Source: Pseudomonas chlororaphis subsp. chlororaphis
Lineage (GTDB): Bacteria > Pseudomonadota > Gammaproteobacteria > Pseudomonadales > Pseudomonadaceae
Direction: 5' to 3'
NCBI RefSeq assembly: GCF_003945765.1
Contig: NZ_CP027712.1
Location: 3,968,001 to 4,032,000 of the forward strand
DNA length: 64,000 nt
A program made the translations under genes and the position numbers. The notes beneath the pieces are model-generated. The model saw only the letters and a list, made by a program, of their open reading frames with translations, had not been told where the DNA came from and ran no database searches. Every line of letters starts with the position of its first letter. Position 1 is the first letter of the stretch. This document shows, one piece after another, positions 1 through 8,533 of the stretch.

Positions 1-731
1 CGCGTCTGCGGATGGCGCTCCAGGCGCACGTAACGCGCCGGCCCGCCGCTGTTCTCGGTGCTGTCGAGCAAGGCATGGCGGCTGGCGATCAGCGCCCGTA
101 CCTCGTCGCTGGAACAGAAGGATTCGCCCCGGGAACGGCCGACGTCACCCAGGGGCATTTCCTCGATAAAGCTGATATCGATGCCCTGCTCGATGGCGTA
201 CCGCACCAGCTGCGGCACTTCCTCGAAGTTGCGCCCCTTCATCACCACGCAGTTGAGCTTGACCCGCTCGAACCCCGCCCCGCGCGCCACCTCGATACCG
301 CGCAGCACCTGATCGAGATCGCCGTTGCGGGTGATGGCGCGAAACTTCTGCCCGTCCAGGCTATCGAGGCTGATGTTCATCCGCTTGACCCCGGCCTCCG
401 CCAGCGGCCGGGCCAGGCGCTCCAGCTGCGAGCCGTTGCTGGTCATCACCAGTTCGCGCAGGCCCGGCAAGGCGGCGATGTTGCGGCACAGATCAACGAT
501 GCCCGGGCGAATCAACGGCTCGCCGCCGGTGAGGCGGATCTTGCGCACGCCCTGGCCGACGAACAGCGCCGCCAGGCGCTGCAACTCTTCCAGGGTCAGC
601 ACCTGCTGGCGCGGCAGGAAGGTCATGTTCTTCGCCATGCAATACACGCAGCGAAAATCGCAACGGTCGGTCACCGACATCCGCAGATAGTCGATCTGCC
701 GCCCGAAGCCGTCCTGCATCACATTGCTCAT
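1..731 (-). CDS. moaA: GTP 3',8-cyclase MoaA, C-terminus beyond window
   Basis: Radical-SAM enzyme that starts molybdenum cofactor synthesis by cyclising GTP, acting in the cytoplasm. The N-terminus carries the radical-SAM cluster motif CDFRCVYC (C24, C28, C31) and the SAM-binding TGGEP motif near residues 68-72. Only about 243 of the usual 320-335 residues are inside the window; the second cluster cysteines and the C-terminal GG lie beyond position 1. The ATG at 731 follows an AAGGGGAAGG ribosome site. It begins 10 bases after the PpiC gene stop, so it is the distal gene of the nar operon, as in P. aeruginosa, and supplies cofactor for NarG. Family and operon position make the call firm. Confidence 0.96.
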   Translation of the reverse strand, partial: MSNVMQDGFGRQIDYLRMSVTDRCDFRCVYCMAKNMTFLPRQQVLTLEELQRLAALFVGQGVRKIRLTGGEPLIRPGIVDLCRNIAALPGLRELVMTSNGSQLERLARPLAEAGVKRMNISLDSLDGQKFRAITRNGDLDQVLRGIEVARGAGFERVKLNCVVMKGRNFEEVPQLVRYAIEQGIDISFIEEMPLGDVGRSRGESFCSSDEVRALIASRHALLDSTENSGGPARYVRLERHPQT

Positions 732-741
732 GGCCTTCCCC

Positions 742-1707
742 TTACTGCACCAGCGGCGAGTCGGCGCCTTGCAGATGAATGCCCCGGATGTCCGCGGACC
801 CGACCAGGGTTTGCAGGTACTGCACCACGGCCTTTTGCCAGACGCCCTGTTGCAGCTGGTTGCGGATCACCAAAGCCACCGCTTCATAAGGCAAGGCCTG
901 GCCCTCGACCCGCTGATCGACGCAGACCACATGCCAGCCATAACGGCTTTCCAGCGGCTTGACCGCCAGCCCCGGCGCCAGGCTGAACAGCTGGCGCTCC
1001 AGCTCCGGCACGGTCTGGCCCTTACTGATCTGCCCCAGGGAACCGCCCTGGGCCTTCGACGGGCAGGCCGAATACTTCAGCGCCAGTGCAGCGAAACTGT
1101 CGGGCTGCTCGTCCAGGCGTTGCAGCAAAATCTCCGCCTGGACCTGGGCCGTGCTGCGCGCCCCGGCATCGTCCGGCGCGCATTCGAGGAGGATGTGCCG
1201 CACCGCCAGCAACGGCGCGCTGTGAAAACGCCCGCGGTTGTTGTCGTAGTAACGCCAGCACGCCGCCTCGTCGCACTCCGGCACCTGCACCTCGCGTTCG
1301 AGCAGCAGGCGGGTGGCGGCCTCCTCTTGGTTCTCGCCGGCGCCGATCCGCAGCGTCAGGCCGAGTTCGGCGATGCGCTGCTGCAACAGCTCGCGGATCA
1401 CCAGGGCCCTGGCCGCCAGGTACACCGCCTCCTCGCGGCTGGCCGCCGGGTGATATTGCAGCTCCTGGGCCAGCGCCTGCGGGGTGATCGACACCTGGTT
1501 GACACTGATGATCGGCCACTCCTGCTCACTGCTGGCGATCAGTTGCACAGGCGCCTCGTCCGCGGCCACGGGCTCATGCCCCGGCGGCGTGAACGCCTGC
1601 ACGCCCACCTCCACTTCACTCTCTGACACCAGCGTTTCCTCGCGGGCCGAAGACCCGCAACCGCCGCTGCCGCCGTTACCGCCGCCACATCCACATCCAC
1701 CTGACAT
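742..1707 (-). CDS. PpiC-type (parvulin) peptidyl-prolyl isomerase of the nar operon
   Basis: 321-residue protein with a parvulin-type rotamase domain in its C-terminal half: [10 protein letters not shown] begins it near residue 190, [11 protein letters not shown] lies in the middle, and [10 protein letters not shown] closes it. The arrangement resembles the NifM/PpiC family that helps metalloenzymes fold. The first 19 residues are almost only Gly, Cys and Ser, with five cysteines, and no signal peptide is visible, so it is probably cytoplasmic. It lies between narI and moaA with 10-base gaps on both sides, the same place as in P. aeruginosa. A role in NarGHI maturation is inferred from position; the Cys-Gly head could bind metal, but nothing here proves it. 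Confidence 0.9.
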   Translation of the reverse strand: MSGGCGCGGGNGGSGGCGSSAREETLVSESEVEVGVQAFTPPGHEPVAADEAPVQLIASSEQEWPIISVNQVSITPQALAQELQYHPAASREEAVYLAARALVIRELLQQRIAELGLTLRIGAGENQEEAATRLLLEREVQVPECDEAACWRYYDNNRGRFHSAPLLAVRHILLECAPDDAGARSTAQVQAEILLQRLDEQPDSFAALALKYSACPSKAQGGSLGQISKGQTVPELERQLFSLAPGLAVKPLESRYGWHVVCVDQRVEGQALPYEAVALVIRNQLQQGVWQKAVVQYLQTLVGSADIRGIHLQGADSPLVQ

Positions 1708-1717
1708 GACTGCCTCC

Positions 1718-2398
1718 TCAGATTTTCTGCCGAACGATTTGATAACGCCGCCCCAGGTACCAGACCGGCGCGCTGACCATGTGCACCAGGCGGGTAAAGG
1801 GGAACAGCACGAACAGGGTCAGGCCGAGGAACACGTGCAGCTTGTAGGTCAGGCCGACCGGCGCGATGGCCGCCGCCGCGTCCATGGGCCGCAACAGCAC
1901 GATGCTCTGCGCCCAGTCGGCGAGCATCACCATCACCGAGCCGTCCATATGGGCGGTGGAGGCGACTATGGTCAAAAGGCCGAGCAGCAACTGTGCCAGC
2001 AGCACCAGCAGGATCAGGATGTCCGAAGGGCTGGAGGTGGCGCGCACCCGCGGGTCGGTGAGGCGGCGCTTGATCAGCATCAGCAGGCCGACCAGGCACA
2101 GCAGGCCGAAGAAGCCGCCGGAGACCATCGCCAGCAACTGCTTGTGCTCGGTGCTGATCACATGGTGATAGACCGAGGCCGGGGTCAGCAGGCCGACAAA
2201 GTGCCCGGCCAGCACGAACAGCACGCCGACATGGAACAGGTTGCTGGCCACGCGCATGCCACGCTTGTCGAGCATCTGGCTGGAGCCGGCCTTCCAGCTG
2301 TACTGCGACAGGTCGAAGCGTGCCCAGCTGCCCAGCAGGCAGATCGCCAGCGCGACATAGGGATAGATCCCGAACACCAACAGATTCCACTTAGACAT
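1718..2398 (-). CDS. narI: Respiratory nitrate reductase gamma subunit (cytochrome b)
   Basis: 226-residue integral membrane subunit that takes electrons from quinol and passes them through two b haems to NarH. Five hydrophobic segments are visible, with histidines in the first (FHVGVLFVLAGH, residues ~54-65) and last (YKLHVFLGLTLF) haem-binding helices. The start MSKWNLLVFGIYPY overlaps the narJ stop by 8 bases, which indicates translational coupling; longer upstream extensions of the frame belong to narJ in another frame. Length is typical (about 225 residues). It is encoded after narG-H-J in the canonical order. Confidence 0.97.
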   Translation of the reverse strand: MSKWNLLVFGIYPYVALAICLLGSWARFDLSQYSWKAGSSQMLDKRGMRVASNLFHVGVLFVLAGHFVGLLTPASVYHHVISTEHKQLLAMVSGGFFGLLCLVGLLMLIKRRLTDPRVRATSSPSDILILLVLLAQLLLGLLTIVASTAHMDGSVMVMLADWAQSIVLLRPMDAAAAIAPVGLTYKLHVFLGLTLFVLFPFTRLVHMVSAPVWYLGRRYQIVRQKI

Positions 2399-3152
2399 TG
2401 CCCACCTCCCCGGCTGGCGCGGCGGCCAGCCCCTGATGCTGAAAATCCACCCAGTGCAGCGGTACCGCGCTTTCCTCCCGGGCCTTGCCCGGCGCGCTCG
2501 GCATTGAGCTGCAACGCTCCTGCTGCTCGGCCTTGAGAAAGTCCACTGCCTCCTCTTCCCAGATCCGGTCCAGGGCTTCGAGGGAATCGTCGCGCGGCTC
2601 GGCCGCCACCTGTTCGCGCAGGTCGGCCACCGCCTGGTGCGGCTCCGCGCCAGCGATTTGCAGCAAGGCGCGCAAGCAACTGGCATAGGCGCTCTCGCGT
2701 TCCTCCAGGCGCGCCGCAAGCAAGGCCAGCAGGTGCGCGACATCGGCCAGGCCCTCGCGGGCCTCGAGGTCGTCGCGGGTGGAAAGGAACTCCAGGTACA
2801 GCGGGATGTAGTCCGGCAGCTCCTTGATACCGATGGCAAAGCCTGCGGCTTCATACTGGGCGAGCATGTCGACCATGGCCTGGCCGCGGTCGCGGGACTC
2901 GCCGTGCACATGCTCGAACAACAGCAACGACAGCGAGCGGCCACGACCGAACAGCGCGCCGTAGTGCTCCTGGCCATCCATCAGGTCGTTGTTGCAGAGC
3001 AGTTCCAACAGCTCGAACAGCGCGCCGCGCTGCTTCGGGCTGATTTCCCGGGCCTGGATGATCGCCTGCTCCAGCTCGTCGCGGCCCTCGACCAGGGTTG
3101 CGCTCGGGTAGTCGAGCAGCAGCGAAATCACTTTAAGGATGCGCATGCTCAT
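2391..3152 (-). CDS. narJ: Nitrate reductase chaperone NarJ
   Basis: 253-residue cytoplasmic chaperone of the TorD/DmsD/NarJ group, needed to load the Mo-bis-MGD cofactor into NarG and hold NarGH until it docks on NarI. Recognisable blocks are the LLDYPSATL region near the N-terminus and PDYIPLYLEFLS in the middle; the C-terminal third is acidic and variable, as usual. The ATG at 3152 overlaps the last codon and stop of narH by 4 bases, and the stop overlaps narI by 8, so the three genes are translationally coupled. An upstream in-frame extension is narH shadow. Confidence 0.96.
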   Translation of the reverse strand: MSMRILKVISLLLDYPSATLVEGRDELEQAIIQAREISPKQRGALFELLELLCNNDLMDGQEHYGALFGRGRSLSLLLFEHVHGESRDRGQAMVDMLAQYEAAGFAIGIKELPDYIPLYLEFLSTRDDLEAREGLADVAHLLALLAARLEERESAYASCLRALLQIAGAEPHQAVADLREQVAAEPRDDSLEALDRIWEEEAVDFLKAEQQERCSSMPSAPGKAREESAVPLHWVDFQHQGLAAAPAGEVGNV

Positions 3153-4687
3153 TCCTCCCACAGCTGCACGGTTTTCAGGACGTCGCGGCGGTTGGCCTTC
3201 TTCGCCCCGAACATGTTGGTGTCGGAGCTGCCGCTGCAGCCACTGCCGAAACTGAAGCCGCAACCGGAACGCTCGGCGAAGGCATCGCTCATGGCTTCCT
3301 CGCGGTGCGCACTGGGCACCACGTAGCGGTCTTCGTAGTTGGCGATGGCCAGGTAGCGGTACATCTCCTCGACCTGGCTCACGCTCAGGCCGACCTCCTC
3401 CAGCACTTGCAGGTCCTGCACGCCTTCGACCTGCTCGGCGCGCTTGTAGGCGCGCATCGCCAGCAGGCGCTTGAGGGCACGCTTGACCGGTTTTTCGTCG
3501 CCCGCGGTCAGCAGGTTGGCCAGGTAACGCAGGGGGATGCGCAGGCTGTCGACATCCGGGATCACTCCGTTCATGCCCACGGTGCCGGCGGCCGCGGCGT
3601 TCTGGATCGGCGACAGCGGCGGCACGTACCAGACCATCGGCAAGGTGCGGTATTCCGGGTGCAGCGGCAGCGCCAGCTTCCAGTCCACCGCCATCTTGTA
3701 CACCGGCGAACGCTGCGCGGCGTCGATCACCGACTGCGGCACCCCGTCTTCCAGGGCCTGGCGGATCACTGCCGGGTCATGCGGATCGAGGAAGATTTCC
3801 AGCTGCTTCTCGTACAGGTCCTGCTCGCTGGCGGTGCTCGCCACCTCGGCGATGCGGTCGGCGTCATACAGCAGCACGCCGAGGTAGCGGATGCGCCCGA
3901 CACAGGTCTCGGCGCACACGGTGGGCATGCCCGCCTCGATCCGTGGGTAGCAGAAGATGCACTTCTCCGACTTGCCGCTCTTCCAGTTGAAATAGATCTT
4001 CTTGTACGGGCAGCCGCTGATGCACATGCGCCAGCCGCGGCACTTCTCCTGGTCGATCAGGACGATGCCGTCCTCCTCGCGCTTGTAGATCGCCCCGCTC
4101 GGGCAGGACGCCGCGCACGCCGGGTTCAGGCAGTGCTCGCACAGGCGCGGCAGGTACATCATGAAAGTGTTTTCGTACTCGCCGTAGATGTCCGCCTGGA
4201 TCTGGTCGAAGTTCCGGTCCTTGCGTCGCTTGGCGAACTCGCTGCCGAGGATCTCCTCCCAGTTCGGCCCCCACTCGATCTTTTCCATGCGCTTGCCGGA
4301 CACCACCGAACGCGGCCGCGCGGTGGGCTGATGGTCGCCCAGGGGCGCGGTGTGCAGGTGCTGGTAATCGAAGTCGAACGGCTCGTAGTAGTCGTCGAGG
4401 CTCGGCAGGTCGGGGTTGGCGAAGATGTTCGCCAGCACCCGGAACTTGCCGCCGATCCGTGGGTTGATCGAGCCGTTGGCGTTGCGCACCCAGCCGCCCT
4501 TCCACTTGTCCTGGTTTTCCCATTCTTTCGGGTAGCCGATCCCGGGCTTGGTCTCGACGTTGTTGAACCAGGCGTATTCCATGCCTTCGCGGCTGGTCCA
4601 GACGTTTTTGCAGGTGATCGAGCAGGTATGGCAGCCGATGCATTTGTCCAGGTTCAGGACCATGCCGATTTGTGAACGAATCTTCAT
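3149..4687 (-). CDS. narH: Respiratory nitrate reductase beta subunit (Fe-S)
   Basis: 512-residue electron-transfer subunit on the cytoplasmic face, wiring NarI haems to NarG. Four cysteine groups are visible: CIGCHTCSITC from residue 16, CEHCLNPACAASC, CRGWRMCISGC with Trp replacing one cysteine (the hallmark that gives NarH one [3Fe-4S] cluster), and CIFC...CAETC. The C-terminus has an unusual Gly/Ser/Cys stretch (SGCGFSFGSGCSGSS) before a charged tail; NarH tails vary between genera. It starts 9 bases after narG ends and overlaps narJ by 4 bases. Confidence 0.98.
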   Translation of the reverse strand: MKIRSQIGMVLNLDKCIGCHTCSITCKNVWTSREGMEYAWFNNVETKPGIGYPKEWENQDKWKGGWVRNANGSINPRIGGKFRVLANIFANPDLPSLDDYYEPFDFDYQHLHTAPLGDHQPTARPRSVVSGKRMEKIEWGPNWEEILGSEFAKRRKDRNFDQIQADIYGEYENTFMMYLPRLCEHCLNPACAASCPSGAIYKREEDGIVLIDQEKCRGWRMCISGCPYKKIYFNWKSGKSEKCIFCYPRIEAGMPTVCAETCVGRIRYLGVLLYDADRIAEVASTASEQDLYEKQLEIFLDPHDPAVIRQALEDGVPQSVIDAAQRSPVYKMAVDWKLALPLHPEYRTLPMVWYVPPLSPIQNAAAAGTVGMNGVIPDVDSLRIPLRYLANLLTAGDEKPVKRALKRLLAMRAYKRAEQVEGVQDLQVLEEVGLSVSQVEEMYRYLAIANYEDRYVVPSAHREEAMSDAFAERSGCGFSFGSGCSGSSDTNMFGAKKANRRDVLKTVQLWEE

Positions 4688-4696
4688 GACAACTCC

Positions 4697-7600
4697 TCAA
4701 TCCATCTCGGTCGGCAGGGGGCGTGGCAGCTCATCGCCGTCCGAGCCATCGAGCCAGTCGACGCGGGCCATCTTGCGCACCACGACGAACTCGTCGCGGT
4801 TGCAACCGACCGTGCCGTAATAGTTGAAACCGTAGGCCTGCTGGGCATAGCCGCCGATCATGTGGGTCGGCTTGAGCACCACCCGGGTGACCGAGTTGTG
4901 GTGGCCGCCGCGGGTCTTGGTGGTCTCGGAACCGGGCACGTTCACGATCCGTTCCTGGGCGTGGTACATCATCACCATGCCCTCCTTGACCCGCTGGCTG
5001 ACCACCGCCCGGGCGGTCGCCGCGCCGTTGGCGTTGAAGCATTCGATCCAGTCGTTGTCCTCGATGCCGGCACGCTTCGCATCGATTTCCGAGAGCCAGA
5101 CAATCGGCCCGCCACGGCTCAGGGTGAGCATCAGCAGGTTGTCGCTGTAGGTGCTGTGAATGCCCCATTTCTGGTGCGGGGTGATCCAGTTGAGGACGAT
5201 TTCCGGGTGGCCGTTGGTGCGTTTGCCCTTCACCGCCTCGATGGTCCGGGTGTTGACCGGCGGCCGGTAGCTCATCAGCTGTTCGCCGAACGCCTGCATC
5301 CACGGGTGGTCCTGGTAGAACTGCTGGCGGCCGGTGATGGTGCGCCACGGGATGTTCTCGTGGACGTTGGTGTAGCCGGCGTTGTAGCTGACGTGATCGT
5401 CCTCCAGGCCCGACCAGGTGGGGCTGGAAATGATCTTGCGCGGCTGCGCCTGGATATCGCGGAAGCGGATCGCCTCGTGGGCCTTGGACAGCGCCAGGTG
5501 GCTGTGGTCGATGCCGGTGAACTCGGACAGCGCGGCCCAGGCCTTGACCGCCACATGGCCGTTGGTTTCCGGGGCCAGGGACAGGATCACCTCGGCGGCG
5601 TCGATCGCCGTGTCGATCTTCGGCCGGCCCTGGCTGATGCCCGCCGCGCCCTCGCGGTAATTCAGCTCGCCGAGGAATTTCACCTCCTCCTCGGTGTTCC
5701 AGTTGATGCCCTTGCCGCCGTTGCCGAGCTTTTCCAGCAGCGGCCCGAGGGAGGTGAACTGCTTGTAGATGTTCGGGTAGTCGCGCTCCACCACCTGCAG
5801 GTTCGGCGCATTCTTGCCCGGCTGCGGGGCCACACCCGCGGTTTTCCAGTCGGTGCCGCCGAACGGCTGGGCCAGCTCGCCGACGCTGTCATGCATCAGC
5901 GGCACGGTGACCAGGTCCTGCTCCACGCCCAGGTGCCCCACCGCCATGCTGGAGAACGCCTTGGCGATGCCCTTGTAGATCTCCCAGTCGGAACGCGATT
6001 CCCAGGCCGGGTCGATGGCCGCCGACAGCGGGTGGATGAAGGGGTGCATGTCCGAGGTGTTCATGTCGTCCTTCTCGTACCAGGTGGCGGTCGGCAGCAC
6101 GATGTCGGAATACACGCAGGTCGAGGACATGCGAAAGTCCAGGGTGGTGACCAGGTCGAGCTTGCCGATGGCGCCCTGGTCCACCCATTCGGCTTCCTGC
6201 GGCTTGCAGTCGCCGACCTCGCCGATGTCCTCGTTCATCACCCCGTTACGGGTGCCGAGCAGGTACTTGAGCATGTACTCGTGGCCCTTGCCCGAGGAGC
6301 CCAGCAGGTTGGAACGCCAGATGAACATGTTGCGCGGGAAGTTCTGCGGGCTGTCCGGCTGTTCGCAGGCGAAACGCAGCGAACCCTCATGCAACGACTT
6401 GACCACATAGTCCTTGGGCGTCATGCCGAGTGCTGCGGCGTCGCGGCAGATGTGCAGCGGGTTACTGTTGAGCTGCGGCGCGCTGGGCAGCCAGCCGGCG
6501 CGTTCGGCGCGGATGTTGTAGTCCAGGGCGTGCTCGGGGAACTGGCTCTTGTCGGCCAGCGGCGAGAGCACGTCGTGCATGCTCATCTTCTCGTGGCGCC
6601 ATTGCGAGCTGTGGGCGTAGAAGAAGCTGGTGCCGTTCATCTGCCGTGGCGGCCGGCTCCAGTCCAGGCCGAACGCCAGGGGCAGCCAGCCGCATTGCGG
6701 GCGGAGTTTTTCCTGGCCGACATAGTGCGCCCAGCCGCCACCGGTCTGGCCGACGCAACCGCAGAGCATGAGCATGTTGATCAGCCCGCGGTAGTTCATG
6801 TCCATGTGGTACCAGTGGTTCATCGCCGCGCCGACAATGATCATCGAGCGGCCACGGGTCTTGTCGGCGTTGTCGGCGAACTCGCGGGCGATCTGGATCG
6901 CCTTCTCGCGGCTGACGCCAGTGATCTGCTCCTGCCAGGCCGGAGTGCCGGGCACGCTGGCGTCGTCGTAGTCCTTGGCCACATTGGCGCCGCCCAGGCC
7001 ACGGTCGATGGCCAGGTTGGCCGCCGACAGGTCGAACACCGTGGCCACCTTGACCTGGCTGCCGTCGGCCAAGGTCAGGCTGCGCACCGGCACGCGGCGG
7101 TATTGCACGGCGTCGCCGGCCACATGCTGGAAGTGCTCCTGGATTTCCCCGGCGAAATACGGGAAGGCCACTTCGGCGACATCGCCGCCGATCAGGCTCA
7201 GGTTCAGGTCGATCTCGCGTCCCGCGCCGCCTTCCCGGGCGAGGATGTTCCACTTGCCCTGCTCGCCCCAGCGGTAGCCGATGGAGCCCTGGGGCGACAC
7301 CAGCTCGCCGCTGGCGTCGATGGCGATGGTCTTCCATTGCGGGTTGTTGTCCTGGCCGAGGTTGCCGGCCAGGTCCGAGGCGCGCAGGAAGCGGTCCGGC
7401 TGGTAGCCGGCCCCCGGCGCGGTGCCGAGCATCGGCTTGAGCAGCACCAGCACCGGCAGGTCGGTGTAGCGCTTGGCGTAGTCGGTGAAATAGGCGCTCG
7501 GGCGCTCGAGGTGGAACTCCTTGAAGATCACATGGTTGAAGGCCTGGGCCAGCGCTGCGTCGGTGCCCTGCTTAGGGTTGAGCCAAAGGTCGGTGAGCTT

Positions 7601-8464
7601 GGCCACTTCCGAATAGTCCGGGGTGATGGCCACGGTCTTGGTGCCCTTGTAGCGCACCTCGGTGAAGAAGTGCGCGTCCGGGGTACGGGTCTGCGGAACG
7701 TTGGAACCCCAGGCGATGATGTAGTTGGAGTTGTACCAGTCGGCCGATTCCGGCACGTCGGTCTGCTCGCCCCAGACCATCGGCGAGGCCGGTGGCAGGT
7801 CGCAGTACCAGTCGTAGAAGCTCAGGCAGGCACCGCCGATCAGCGACAGGTAACGGGCGCCGGCGGCGTAGCTGACCATCGACATGGCCGGGATCGGCGA
7901 GAAACCGACGACCCGGTCGGGGCCGTACTGCTTGATGGTGTAGACGTTAGCCGCAGCGATGATCTCGTTGACCTCATCCCAGCTGGAACGGATGAAGCCG
8001 CCCATGCCGCGCTTGCTCTTGTACGACTCGGCCTTGGCCGGGTCCTCGACGATGCTCGCCCAGGCCTCCACCGGCGCCATGCTCTGGCGCGCCTGGCGCC
8101 ACAGCTTGAGCAGCGGCTTGCGGATCTTCGGGTACTTCAGGCGGTTGGCGCTGTAGATGTACCAGCTGTAGCTGGCGCCCCGCGGGCAGCCGCGCGGCTC
8201 GTGGTTGGGCAGGTCGTTGCGGGTGCGCGGGTAGTCGGTCTGCTGGGTTTCCCAGGTGATCAGGCCGTTCTTCACGTAGATCTTCCACGAGCAGGAACCG
8301 GTGCAGTTGACCCCATGGGTGGAGCGCACGATCTTGTCGTACTGCCAGCGCGAGCGGTAGACGTTTTCCCAGTCGCGGGACTCCTTGCGGGTTTCCCCGT
8401 GGCCCTCGGCGAACTCGCTTTGCTTGCGGTTGAAAAACCGCAGTTGATCCAACAAATGACTCAT
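4697..8464 (-). CDS. narG: Respiratory nitrate reductase alpha subunit (Mo-bis-MGD)
   Basis: 1255-residue catalytic subunit reducing nitrate to nitrite on the cytoplasmic side. The N-terminus has the His-Cys FS0 iron-sulfur motif STHGVNCTGSCSW with a distal cysteine in RGCPRG. The Mo-ligand aspartate region YCDLPPASP is present near residue 220, and molybdopterin contacts such as NHWYHMDMNYRG follow. Length matches NarG (about 1240-1260). There is no Tat twin-arginine signal; the start is MSHLLDQLRFF with AGAGGAAAG as ribosome site. Upstream lies a 69-base gap after narK2 with a stem-loop; downstream narH follows after 9 bases. Confidence 0.98.
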   Translation of the reverse strand: MSHLLDQLRFFNRKQSEFAEGHGETRKESRDWENVYRSRWQYDKIVRSTHGVNCTGSCSWKIYVKNGLITWETQQTDYPRTRNDLPNHEPRGCPRGASYSWYIYSANRLKYPKIRKPLLKLWRQARQSMAPVEAWASIVEDPAKAESYKSKRGMGGFIRSSWDEVNEIIAAANVYTIKQYGPDRVVGFSPIPAMSMVSYAAGARYLSLIGGACLSFYDWYCDLPPASPMVWGEQTDVPESADWYNSNYIIAWGSNVPQTRTPDAHFFTEVRYKGTKTVAITPDYSEVAKLTDLWLNPKQGTDAALAQAFNHVIFKEFHLERPSAYFTDYAKRYTDLPVLVLLKPMLGTAPGAGYQPDRFLRASDLAGNLGQDNNPQWKTIAIDASGELVSPQGSIGYRWGEQGKWNILAREGGAGREIDLNLSLIGGDVAEVAFPYFAGEIQEHFQHVAGDAVQYRRVPVRSLTLADGSQVKVATVFDLSAANLAIDRGLGGANVAKDYDDASVPGTPAWQEQITGVSREKAIQIAREFADNADKTRGRSMIIVGAAMNHWYHMDMNYRGLINMLMLCGCVGQTGGGWAHYVGQEKLRPQCGWLPLAFGLDWSRPPRQMNGTSFFYAHSSQWRHEKMSMHDVLSPLADKSQFPEHALDYNIRAERAGWLPSAPQLNSNPLHICRDAAALGMTPKDYVVKSLHEGSLRFACEQPDSPQNFPRNMFIWRSNLLGSSGKGHEYMLKYLLGTRNGVMNEDIGEVGDCKPQEAEWVDQGAIGKLDLVTTLDFRMSSTCVYSDIVLPTATWYEKDDMNTSDMHPFIHPLSAAIDPAWESRSDWEIYKGIAKAFSSMAVGHLGVEQDLVTVPLMHDSVGELAQPFGGTDWKTAGVAPQPGKNAPNLQVVERDYPNIYKQFTSLGPLLEKLGNGGKGINWNTEEEVKFLGELNYREGAAGISQGRPKIDTAIDAAEVILSLAPETNGHVAVKAWAALSEFTGIDHSHLALSKAHEAIRFRDIQAQPRKIISSPTWSGLEDDHVSYNAGYTNVHENIPWRTITGRQQFYQDHPWMQAFGEQLMSYRPPVNTRTIEAVKGKRTNGHPEIVLNWITPHQKWGIHSTYSDNLLMLTLSRGGPIVWLSEIDAKRAGIEDNDWIECFNANGAATARAVVSQRVKEGMVMMYHAQERIVNVPGSETTKTRGGHHNSVTRVVLKPTHMIGGYAQQAYGFNYYGTVGCNRDEFVVVRKMARVDWLDGSDGDELPRPLPTEMD

Positions 8465-8481
8465 GGTGCTTTCCTCTCAGG

Positions 8482-8515
8482 CTTGCCGCGGGGTTCTATG
8501 CCCCGACCGGGCAAG
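8482..8515 (-). other. Stem-loop in the narK2-narG intercistronic gap
   Basis: On the minus strand the gap folds as CTTGCC...GGCAAG outside with GGGG...CCCC inside around a 7-base loop, just before the narG ribosome site. There is no U tract, so it does not look like a terminator. A role as an mRNA processing or stability element that separates transporter from enzyme expression is inference only. Confidence 0.5.
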
Positions 8516-8533
8516 GTTTGGATTCGGGTCGTG

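Noticed and set aside
12..962. Rightward open frame opposite moaA and the PpiC gene
   Set aside because: Shadow of moaA, whose radical-SAM motif reads clearly on the minus strand; composition is Arg/Ala/His rich without motif.
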